Assembly: GCA_001643675.2 (NCBI GenBank)
Contig: LSRY02000056.1
Span: 377,001 to 441,000 of the forward strand
Direction: 5' to 3'
Origin: Monocercomonoides exilis
Lineage: Eukaryota > Preaxostyla > Oxymonadida > Polymastigidae
DNA: 64,000 nucleotides
Part shown: piece after piece, positions 24,190 to 34,696 of the stretch
Position numbering within the stretch: position 1 is the stretch's first letter
How the letters are laid out: each line of letters opens with the position of its first letter
Notes under the pieces: generated by a model
Databases searched by the model: none
Seen by the model: only the letters and a program-made list of their open reading frames with translations
Told to the model about the DNA's origin: nothing
Made by a program: the position numbers and the translations under genes

Positions 24190-26063
24190 TGTTGACTTTC
24201 CATTCCGATACGCCCAGCCACTCATTCTCGTTCCAGTGAAATTCATTCACCGGATCAGTACAGAATTGTAATATTATACCCGTTATTAGCTGCTCAAATT
24301 ATTATTCACAGAACCGCCATTTTCTGCACTGCTCGACACACACCCCTACACATTTGTCTTGTTCACAACAACTTCCACCCCACCTTCTTCCCTGCTCCAA
24401 ATAACAGACGACTTGTTCGCTGTTTGCAAAATACCAACCTATGCCGATCTGAAGATGGTAATTGATGAAGGGTGATTGGGAGAGCTGTTAGTACTGCTTG
24501 CTGCTTCGACAATGGAGCATTTGGACAGGCTGCATGACGAAATTCGATGGAATCGAATGTGCTCGAAGATCCCTCATACAGCAAAAATATCGAACGCATG
24601 AGATTGTTGTTTGTCAACTCAAATTATGTTCAAATATGTTTTTCCACTTTTACAACAGAAAAGGTATTTGCACCAAGCTCAGCGATACTTGCGTGTGGGT
24701 CAAAAGAAAACTCATCCATTGCCAATGAACCCTGCTTGCTGAGGATGATTGTGCTGACTTCGTTGCTGAATTCATTGACAACGTGGAGAGAGATCCCTGA
24801 AAGAGAGAGGCTCCAACTGTTCAGGAGGTATGGATTGGATCACTTACTGTCTTCCTGGAACAGCAGCTCTGACTGCGCTGCTTCCTCGCTGGAAAACGAC
24901 TGGCAGGTGAAGTTCGACAAGTCTGCCGGACAGATGAAGTGTGCTGGGTAGCTGATGCAGAACGTTTTGTGTACACCCGATACATCCATGCGCTCAAAGC
25001 CAGTCACAAAGGATCTGCAGGAATCGATCCGCGATTCACACGAAGCAATGACAAATCCAGCATCGGTCATGTTGATCTCACTGGATGCGAATGGAACAAG
25101 GAAGCGGGACAGATCAGCATTTACAAATGTTTGATCGCTCTCCACAAACGTTTGCGAATCATAAACACACAGTTCGAATAAGAGGTGGAAGGTGGCTGAG
25201 GTTTCACTCTTTCTGAAGTTGAATCAGTCCACATATATGTTTCTTCCTTTGGCTGAATCGTTGCTCGCAAAAGTGAATGCCTCTGAAAGGGATGTTGCTT
25301 TGTTGCATCTGTGTCTGTCCTTTTCACATTCAGAACATTTCTTCTGTCTGCTTTGTTATAGTTCCATCCGTGGTTAAACTCTCACCAAGCTGCACTCAAA
25401 TGGTATTCGCTTGGAAGAATCACTCCAATCAGTTCATTTGCATCGCAATCCAAGGTTCAGCTTTCTTGAAATACACTTGTGTTCATCTCCACAGATCTTC
25501 AGATGCACAGGAGAGATAAAGAGGGAGCAAAAGCGTAGACACGCACCCTTCCGTCTGTACACTGCATCCTTCAGCACGAACAAGTGCGCCTTCAACCCGA
25601 GGAGAGCTTGCTGGAGCAAACGTCTTGCTATCGAGCAGAAGTCGATCCCGAGGTGTGGAGGAAGATACGAGTCGGAGAAACGAAGAAAGGAATTCCTGAC
25701 AACAGAATAATCAGTACGGACGAAGCTCTGTCTATCTGTGATTAGTACAGCACAACGGAGGGTACCATCGTGTGCGGCAGAAGAAAATTTGAATATAGCC
25801 TTTTCAGAGCTGCTGGAGGAAACTGATAAAAATTTCTGGTCGAACTCGTTTCGGATAAGCGCCGATTCCTCGAAAGCAAGCGTATTGCCTGCTGAACCTG
25901 AATTAATATTCAGCGTTCCTCTCCAGAACGATGCACAAAGAAAAATGTCTGAACCGCACACCAGTATATCGAAGCCGTTGGGATGGATGCAGGAGCTGGA
26001 GAACATGTCATTTCTCATTCCATTTATACCTGAATAGCACAAGAAAAATGAGAAAAAACTCAT
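24190..26063 (-). pseudogene. Broken gene for a secreted beta-helix-type Cys/Ser-rich protein
   Basis: Base composition rises sharply above the flanking AT-rich DNA. Reading the minus strand from about 26063, one frame runs to ~25434; it then needs a frame change near 25440 and passes in-frame stops further on (for example near 25228). Pieces resume at 25145-24840 and 24780-24605. The pieces share a style: Ser/Cys-rich strands and repeats of CG-x-n-C type (ILVCGSDIFLCASF; CSECEKDRHRCNKATSLSEA followed by RNIYVD). This resembles large surface or secreted parallel beta-helix proteins I associate with oxymonads. No start or stop of an intact gene can be assigned and several intron readings fail, so I call it a decayed gene. 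An alternative is a highly intron-rich functional gene. Confidence 0.5.
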
Positions 26064-26499
26064 TTGGTTGCATTTATCAGAGTTTTCCCAGCTATTCTTC
26101 AGAATTCAACACCTCCGTTTTAATGACACTTATTGAATTTTCATTTTTCATAAAAGAATTAACTTTTTTCTCAATAAGTTCATTTGAACTTATGTTCACA
26201 AACGTACTTTTGAACACATATTAAAGTCAGTTGTTTGTCGTATGTTTCGTTTTAATAATAGGAAATATTTCTTTCAGGAAAACTATTCTTAATATTTTTT
26301 ACAATTTTTAAAAGGAGCTAACATATTTTTATTATCCGATTTTTCAAATTTTTTAAGTGAATTCGCAAAATGAAATGTGAAATGAATGAAAATTGTTATT
26401 TAAATATTCAATTCAAATTTTAAAACATCTTTGAAACATCAAAATGTTTTGGATTATTTCGCATTTCGATCGAAAAATCCCACAATAAAAAATAACTCA

Positions 26500-26629
26500 A
26501 ATAAAGGGCTCAGTTTTCAAATAAACATGGTTTATACGAATAAACTGCCTGTATTTGAAATAAAGGCTATTTATTCGAATAAACTATCTTTATTCAAATT
26601 AAAATTTCTTATTCGAATTTCATCCAATA
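26500..26629 (-). repeat. Right arm of a degenerate inverted repeat
   Basis: Imperfect reverse complement of 23290-23420. Repeated TTTATTCGAATAAAC-type motifs occur in both. Together the arms bracket a 3.3-kb island that contains the broken beta-helix-type gene. Confidence 0.4.
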
Positions 26630-27726
26630 ATGAATAATTCAATTGAATGTAATCAACATCGGTGATAATAACAAATGTCTGTGTTAATATTTGATTTTTA
26701 TTTTTCATTCATTACTTATCACATATAATCACAGGATTAAACAAAAAAAAAAACACAAATTATTAAAAAATAGATTTGTTAATTCATAAAAAAAAAGGTT
26801 TATTTTTAAAAAAACTCATTTAATTGATTAGAAATAATATGAAAAAGGAAGCCATCATAAGATGCAACATCATAATAATTGCTTTCTTTATGATAAAATG
26901 TGTCTTTGTCAAATTTTTTCCGATTAGTTCATTTTGTTCAAATTTCAGGTAAATATTGTTATAGAACATTTTCGTCAAATTTTCATTCCAACTAATAAAA
27001 ATTCCCTGCCATAGAACTTATCGTATTGACAACCATTTGTTTCCATACTGATGAAATTTGATGAGTTGGAATAAAATTAAGATGAAAAGATACAATTTCT
27101 ATTTCACCTGAGATAATTACAAATTCAACTTTTTCGAAAAAAAAAATTAAAAACATATAATTGTTACAAAAAAATTTTTTTGTATGAAGTCACATCTCTT
27201 ATAATCATAATCTGATATTATCACAAAAAGTTGTGCATAATTCAATGTGATTATATCCTTTTTTTATCTGGGGATTATTTTTTAAATGGGTGATTTTTTT
27301 TGATATCATAAAAAAAGATCAAAAATAGAAAAAATATAATCTATAGTGGTTTTTATTGATCAAAAAGTTAAGTTGATATCTCATAAGTATTTAGCTTTTA
27401 TTTCTGTCATATGTATTTGTTTTATTTATTTATATAAAAAATCATACCTTTTTAATGTTTTAGTTTAAAAGTGATTTTTTTGATCAAGTTTCAAAAATTA
27501 AAAAAAATAAAATAAAAATAAAAAATCATCTTTAAAAGGAAAATTGATATTTCCAAACTGGAAAAACAAAACATTGTTAAGAAAAAATTAAAAAGAAGAA
27601 CAGAAAAGAAGAAAAGAAAACAAAATTTTTTTGACAAATTTAACATTAATTATTATTTTTCTTTTTTTTCCTCACCTTTGTATAGCTAATAAATCTCCGT
27701 TCATTTTATTCGATTCATCGGATTCA
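26630..27726. other. AT-rich spacer
   Basis: No ORF or RNA gene recognised. It is extremely A/T-rich, with many small inverted stretches. A segment at 27270-27325 resembles, in inverted orientation, a segment at 47340-47390. Confidence 0.5.
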
Positions 27727-27909
27727 TCAAACAGAAACAGATAAAGTGGAATATTGGATTAACACAAATTCGAAAGCTTGTTCCCTCACATTACTCTGAA
27801 TAAAATTGTAGCAAACAATGGAGCCGATGCTGATGGCTGTAATTAAACATAGCAAAACACTTGCGCCATTATCGAATATGCCATCAACGGCTTCATTTCC
27901 CTCTTCCAA
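27727..27909 (-). pseudogene. Short coding remnant with one membrane-type helix
   Basis: A GC-richer 180-bp patch in AT-rich DNA has an open minus-strand frame ending TGA at 27727. It contains a ~20-residue hydrophobic stretch (ASVLLCLITAISIGSIVCYN) followed by a polar helix. There is no convincing ATG and no neighbouring exon. It could be the end of a lost membrane-anchored gene or chance. Confidence 0.25.
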
Positions 27910-28472
27910 GACGCTTCCCTCACCCTCCTTTCCTCAACATTTGTTCCTTCTCAAACACTCACTTTCGAAGCGGTTGACACAAAAATCATTGATAACAATA
28001 ACCTTTTTCTAATTTCTTTAAAATTTCCTCAATTATTTCTTCTTCAAATTTTGTTTTATTTTCCATGTCATAGAAAAATCCATGAGCTATCATTTTCTTT
28101 TCACCAGAAGTTTAATTTTTTTCAAAATCCTAAACGAAAGACCAGATAAAAATATTTCTTCTCCATTTCTTCATATAATTTTTTCTTTTCATCAAATGCA
28201 AATAAAGCTCATTGCCTGAAGGAATCTTCTATTTCATCTCTTCAAAATGCATTTCTTCATCGTTTCATTTGCAACAATTCGCCGTGGTTTCGCTGCTGTG
28301 AAATCTGCCTAAGGCTATTTTCAAACATCCAAACAAAATAACTTTTCTGTCTGTTTTCTGTGAATTCTTTCATCTTCCAAATGAAAAAGTCAGAAACATT
28401 TTCTTGTTGATGACGTGCATGCTTTTCTTTGCTTTGTGGAGAATCGCTTCAGTCGTAATGTAATTTCAGCTG

Positions 28473-31400
28473 TTATTTATTATTTGTATAAGTATTTCTT
28501 TGTATCTCTCCAAGTTGCAACGAAAGATGAGGTCTGACTCCGAATTCAAGGAGAGTTGAATGAAAAAGAAGTAGACGAAGAAAGAGCAGGCAGTGAAAGT
28601 GGAGAAAGTGAGCCAGGACAGCAAGATTAGAAGCAGATGGATGAACAGCTTGAGATAAAAGGAAGGGAGATGAAGAGATTCTGAAAGAAGGAGAAAATTG
28701 AAGTTGGATGTTCATAAAAATGAACGAATTGACAAGTGAAAAAGTTCGGTGAGAAAGAGGATGAAGAACATTTTTTGTATTAACAGCAAGATCAGCAGCT
28801 GAATCAAAAGGCGTAACAAAATTGAGGGCAGGGTATTTCTGCATCAGATCCATCGCCTTTGAATTCTGCGATGTGAAGAAAGACGTCAACTTTGAGAACA
28901 ACATCGAAGAAAACAGTTTTGACATCACATCTTTTATTCCAGGCACGCTGCTCTGACTGAATGTTCTTTTCACTTTCTCCTTCTGAAACAGCAGAGCTGA
29001 TCCTTTCCATGCCCCTTTATTTCCCTTTCTGTGTGTTTTTTCTGCTTCCTTTTCACAGTTCCGCCTGGCTCAGCTTCAGCCCACTCTTCAGCGCACTCAT
29101 CAGATCCAACCGCGTTCTTGTCTGCCTCGCGTCGACTGCTGCATGCACAGGCACTTTTCACATCTTCCACACAAATTGCCCGTTTTCCTCGCTTTTGATG
29201 CGAACATAGCGGCAGGGCACATCCAATTCATCGCTCAAATCTTCTAAGTCAGAATTAGCGAGGTCATTCAGCATGCAGTCCAATTTCCTCTCTCTTGTCA
29301 AAATTGGCGTTTGGCTTTCTTTCGCCTCTTGCTGCACCTCGCTTGCCACTTTGTTCTCCTTCTGGTTAATTGGTGTGCCTATCTCAATGTAAGGTTGCAG
29401 TATTCCTTGGATGCTGCTTAACAGATTCTTGTATTTTTCTTCAATCTTCTTCGCCATTTTCTCCATTTTCCGGCGCTCCCGCTTTTCTTTCTTCTTCCGC
29501 CTCTTCTCTTTCTCTTCTTTCTCCTTCTTCTTCTTCTGTCTTTCCTGCAGTTTCATCAGTCGAAGCAGTTTTTCTTTCTGATCATCAGATTCCAATGAAT
29601 TAAACGTGATTTTCGCTTCTTCATCGTCCACTTTCCCTTTCTCATTCTGAAACTCATCTTGCATCGCCCTTGTCACTTCTTTGTTCAAATCCTTCATCCC
29701 CATCACACTCAACGTCACCACTCCTCCTCCAACAACAACAACAGGTGACGGAAGCGTTGTTGAGGCACCAATAGCTCCTCTCCACATTTCCAACCGCCTT
29801 CCTTTTGCTTCCCTCGTGTTAAATACATCGTTCCAAAAGTATCTCTTGCTGAAAAGAATTGTTTAGGCTATGGAAAAGGTGATTGTGTTGTGTACTGTTT
29901 CTGCTGTTTTTGCAGGACTTGCGATGAAAGTGGCTCTAGTTTTGGCTCATTATTGTTCGTTTCAAGTTTTTTGTCATTTTTAATGGATTCTTTGGTGTTT
30001 GCACTCTTTTCTACTTCCGTTTGATAATATTTGCTTTTGAAACAACTGCTTTGGGGTTGTTCATTAAATCCTCCAAAATCACTTCTTTTCCTCATCTTTT
30101 CCATAATCTTCATCTTCTTCAACTTCTTCCTTGTTTCCATTTTCATTCAAAGAATTATTCCATTCTTTCTCTTCTTTTCCGTCTTCTTTGCCATCTCCCT
30201 CACTTTTTGCAGCATTTTCATTAATTCCTGGTCTTTTTATCGACTCGTCAATAGGAACCGGAGAAAGCAGCAGGTTTGGTCTGACCATCAAAATCACCTC
30301 ATTCACAACAGAATCACGTTGAAGCTCAAGCGCCTGGCAATACCTTCGCATCAGCCTCTGTTTCTCTCTCTCTGTTTGTGCCTCTTCTCTCTTCGCTCTT
30401 CTTCATCACTGATGATGGAGCTGTCGGAAAGGCATTCACTTTCTTCTTTATTCTTCGTTTTCTTCAGAGAATCTCTTCTAATCAATGATAAACTCTCGTT
30501 TTCTTCTGCTTTGACATTATTTTCTTTTTCATCATCATTGTTATTTTCATCATTTGCAGATTTCAATGCCTTCCTCATCTTAATCAGTTCTCTTATTCTT
30601 CTCTTCTCTCTTCTCTCGTTCCTTGCTTCTCTCTCTCTCCTTCGCTCTCTCTCTTTCTCTCTTCCTTTTCTCCAGATTCTCCGCATACCGCTCCACCATC
30701 CGAAACTCTGCAAACAGCGGCAGCGCCTCAAACACATCTGAAGGGAGAACAAAATATTGTTTTTTTCTTCTTCTTCCGAACTGCTGCCTCATCCTCCTCA
30801 TCTGCTGCTCTTCTCCTGTCAGAAATCTGTTTCCAGAAGAGCGAAGCAATGAGGAAGAAGAAGAAGAGGAAGAAGAACGTGAAGCACCAGAAGCAGCAGC
30901 CACTTGTGCACAGCGGTTGAGATAGCGTCGGCGGAGGAGAGGATGCATTGCTCTTATGCGGCGAGCCATAGCAATTTCAGAACGATGAGGTGGTTTTGGA
31001 TGGAGAGAGAGGTCAGTTACTGCTGGAGAAGATGAGGAAGAGGAAGAGGAGGGAGAAGGAGATGGCCGGCAAAGAGAAAGAAAAGATTCATCGTACAATG
31101 AAGAAGGAGATGTTCCTCTTCTTGTGCCAATTCCAGCAGTTGAATGAGTCAAAAAGGTTTGTGTTGAATTTTGATTGATTTTTCTCTGTCTTTGTCTTCG
31201 AGGCACATAAGATGGATTCAGATCGCATCTGACTGAAAAACGGACAATTCTCTGCTCGAAATGAGGCTGTTTGCAAGCGAACCGAATCTTCTTCGCAGAA
31301 TGCCATCGCCGTTGTTCAGCACTTGCTCAAAGAGGAAATCGTCAATGAGAAAAGTTGCATAGTCAAAAAAACCAAATGTGTTGATGGTGTTGGAAGATGA

Positions 31401-32450
31401 GTAGTTTTCGAGTGTCAATGGATTGACTCCACATTCATCAACTGCCTCGTCTGTGTCAAGATGCTCTACCCAATCGCCTAACAGTCTAAAGCCAGGAAAT
31501 TTCTCTCGTTTCTCTTTCTCTTTTCCTTTCCCTTTTTCTCTCTCTTTCAGTTTTTCTTTCCACTTCTCCTTCTCTCTCTCCCTCATTGCTGTTATTCCTG
31601 TTATTCCTCTCACAACATTTCCTCTTTTTCTCTTTCCATCTTTCCCATCATTCCCTTTCTCATACATTCCAGTGAAAATAGCCATAATTCTCTGCTCTTT
31701 GTTCGACGTCTGTTTGTTTCTCTGCCCCCATCTCAGTCTGTTTTGTCTCAATTGAAGTTTTCTTGTGCGAATGTTAGAAAATTCGTTGCCTTCATCAAAG
31801 AAAGGCGGAGGATAAGGAGAAAGATCAGGTGAAGTTGACTGAGAAAGAAGCTGTTGAGTGAGAAAAGAATGAGGGAGAGAAGGGATGTGTGAGTGAGAAG
31901 AGAGAGAAAGGAAAGAAGGAGAAAGGGAAGAAAGGGAAGACGATAAAGAAGAAGTGGAGTTGGAAGGAGTTGATGGAGAACGAATAACAGAAGAGAAAGA
32001 AGAAGGTTTGAGGGACGTTTTGAAGTTATGTTGTGGTTGTTGATTAAGATGTTGATGATGATGATGATGGCGAGGATGAGAAATGAATAAGAACATGAAT
32101 AAGAAAAATTAAAAGAAGAAGAATATGATGTGTTTAATGAATAAATGCCTGTTGGATAAAGATGATGAATAGATGCAGAAGAAGGCGAAAAGCGTTGAGT
32201 GGCGAAATGGAAATGGAAAGAAGAGGAAAGAGGAGAAAGAGGAGAATATTGAAGAGCCAATGAAGAAGGAACAAGAGAAGATCTGCTTGTTGAGAGAAGG
32301 CGGTGAATGAAAGGTGAATTGAATGAAAGAGAAGGATTAGGAGGATGTAAAGGATGAGGTGGAGAAAGAGAAAAAAAAGAAAAAGAAATCTTATGATATG
32401 ATATTGATATATTTGATAAAGAAGAAGATGACGATGATGAATGAATGTCA
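28473..32450 (-). pseudogene. Long decayed gene with repeated frame breaks
   Basis: Coding-type sequence runs the whole length on the minus strand but changes frame several times. Consecutive pieces lie at about 32450-32100, 32096-31270, 31206-30600 (joined to the previous by a plausible ~50-bp GT-AG intron), 30620-30351, 30351-30079, 30125-29890, 29853-29050 (joined to the previous by a second plausible intron) and 29050-28473. At most other junctions no GT-AG intron fits and the break falls in GA/TC or TG dinucleotide runs, as expected of small indels. Structured islands include RLLGDWVEHLDTDEAVDECG, DLNPSYVPRRQRQRK, VLPSDVFEALPLFAEF, HKRYFWNDVFNTREAKGRR and SVPGIKDVMSKLF. The rest is Ser-rich or Lys/Arg/Glu-rich. 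I do not recognise the family. Neighbouring giant genes have none of these breaks, so base-calling error alone is an unlikely cause. Confidence 0.6.
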
Positions 32451-32495
32451 TGAAATGATTAATTGTTGAAAAGTGAGAAGATGGGAGTCAATAAA

Positions 32496-33891
32496 TATCA
32501 ACGTAGAATTTCATTGAAATTCTCTTCTTCAGGATTTTGTCTTCTTCTGGCAAATAATAGCCTCTGAATCCTTTTCACTTTCAGCTCAATCCTCTTTCCC
32601 ACCAACAAAAAATACAAAACACGCGTCAATCACTTTTTCATTCCATGCATTTTTCTTTCAATTCCCCTTCTTTCACAAAAAATCATCTTTCCTGAAAAAT
32701 AATTCTTCACCAAAGCCCAGTGTCAGGAATCTTCGAAATATCTCGCATTTCATCTATCTGTATTTTTCTTCCTTGCTTTTCTTCTTCTTCTTCAAAGCCA
32801 CCTAATCCTTAACTCTTTCAGCAACCTGAATGAAAAAATTATAATCACTTCGAAAAAAATAATAACAACAGCAAACCTTCTAAACATTTTTATATGCAAT
32901 TTTCTGTTTTTTATTCCATTGCCAACTGTTTCCCTCCAATAAAAATTCTTTATTCCTTCCATTTTCAAATATTTCTTCATCTGATTTTCTAATCGTCCTT
33001 TCCGGAAGTCATTTTCCCATCAAATGCATCGATTTCCCTCTCTTCTGAAAAATGTGAAATTCATGTTTTCTGCTCAAATTTCATCTTTCTTATTGAAAAA
33101 TATCCTTGTTTCTCGTCTGAAAATATCATCTCCAAATTCCTTCCCAATCCCTTCACCCTAAGCACATTCCATATGAAATTGCTCTCCCAACTCCATAGCC
33201 ACCCTTCATAACGAGATATCCCGCTTTTATTCATTTCCATTCTTTTTGACCTGTTTCCGTTAAGAAAGAATAAAAACGGTCAATAAAAAATAATCATATA
33301 TAGAAATAATAAATAAATGCCAAACTTCCTTCTCTGCCTTTTATTAGCAATTATTCTTTGGCATATCAATCATATAAATATTTTCATTAAAAACAAAAGA
33401 AAGAACATCTATTGATTGTCTATGAAAAAGATTTGTTTAAAAAACATGTGTTTTCCTCATATGATAACAAATAACAAACCTCGATGCTACGTCAATGCGA
33501 GAAAAATTGTTGAAAGAACATTTTGAAATAAAGTTATGGAATTTTTTCTCATTGAAAAAAGTTCTAAACACACATTTTTTTTTAATCATTTTTAATGAAT
33601 ATTGTTGTTTTAATAATTATGAAGCGTATGAGCACTAATAGAATATAAGCATTTTCTCGTTCTTGAAAGAACAAAAAAGCGAAAATTTTTCATAGATTTT
33701 TGATCTGAAAATTTGAGATACATTTTTCGAAAAAGAGGTCACACCTTGGTGCCCCTTTTTTTGACATATTTCATACACCGTCATTCTAACAAATCGATTC
33801 GTGCAAAAAAATACCACCCAAGGTGTGACCCTCGTGGGATACCTTAAAAATATTTTTTCCTAATGATCATATCCATAATTATTTGGATATG
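32496..33891 (+). repeat. Left 1.39-kb inverted arm
   Basis: Reverse complement of 39866-41261 with constant offset (sum 73757). It has no convincing gene; two 60-codon open frames are duplicated in the other arm. Near its inner end it contains a nested imperfect inverted pair (GAGGTCACACCTTGGTG at 33735 and CACCCAAGGTGTGACCCTC at 33815). Confidence 0.92.
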
Positions 33892-34696
33892 AACATAAAT
33901 TTGTCTGACTTTAGTGTTATGAGACGATTATTCTCCATTTGTTATTTGCACAAAATTTTAACATACTAACATTATTTTGTAAGATATTTTGTTGTTTCTA
34001 AGTTTTTGTTGGATGAAATTTTTATATTTGTGATGTTAAATGTTTTTATAATGAGTAATTTTTGTTTTTTCTTTTTTGAATCTTCAAATTAAAAAAAAGA
34101 ATAAATGATCTCGAGTGGTTTGCCAAAAGTTTATAAATTGAACAAAAAATGTTTCATCATTATTGTTCAAATAAAAAAGAATTTTTCATTTGATTTTGAA
34201 CAAATAAATGGAAAAACATAGAATTTCTTCAAGGTTGTATTTGTGAAAAATAATATTTTTTATCTGTAATTAAAAATATTTTAATTAGTCATCCATTCAT
34301 ATATTAATAATTTTGTGCATTGAGTAAAAATAAAAAAATTAAAATGTTTTACTAAACTTTCATCTGTCATTAAATTTTTTCTTGAAAAAATATATTTTTT
34401 GCTGAAATCAAACAACTCAATATTTATTTAAAAAGAAGAAAAGAAAATCAGTTTTATATTTAATTTTGTTAATTATCAGATTTTTTGAATTTGAATTTTT
34501 TTTTTTTTTTTTGATTTTGTGATTTCATTTATGAGCTTTTTGGATAACTATGTGCCTTTTGAGAAAATCAAATTGCGAGAAAGAAAAAAAGAATTTCAAT
34601 AAATAAAAATAAAAATAAATAAACAGTGAATGACTTCGGAATTTTTAGGATTTTTTCATATTGAAAATTCCATAATAAATTATATATTTCACAAAA
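33892..34696. other. AT-rich 5' region inside the element
   Basis: About 800 bp between the left arm and the first ATG of the USP-transposase-like gene. It includes a ~14-nt T run at 34499-34512 and contains no ORF of note. It presumably carries the promoter. Confidence 0.5.

Noticed and set aside
24939-25710. Plus-strand frames over the first beta-helix-type pseudogene
   Set aside because: The minus strand gives longer, more protein-like frames with the Cys/Ser repeat pattern; the plus frames look like antisense shadows.
28473-32450. Explaining all frame breaks by base-calling errors
   Set aside because: Equally repetitive genes of more than 6 kb elsewhere in the window are unbroken; errors may still explain single breaks.
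32792-32980. 62-codon open frame, duplicated at 40777-40965
   Set aside because: Same reason; the composition is that of AT-rich spacer and no exon context is visible.
33635-33817. 60-codon open frame on the minus strand, exactly duplicated at 39940-40122
   Set aside because: It lies in the inverted arms, spans the nested palindrome, has no family resemblance and is duplicated only because the arm is.
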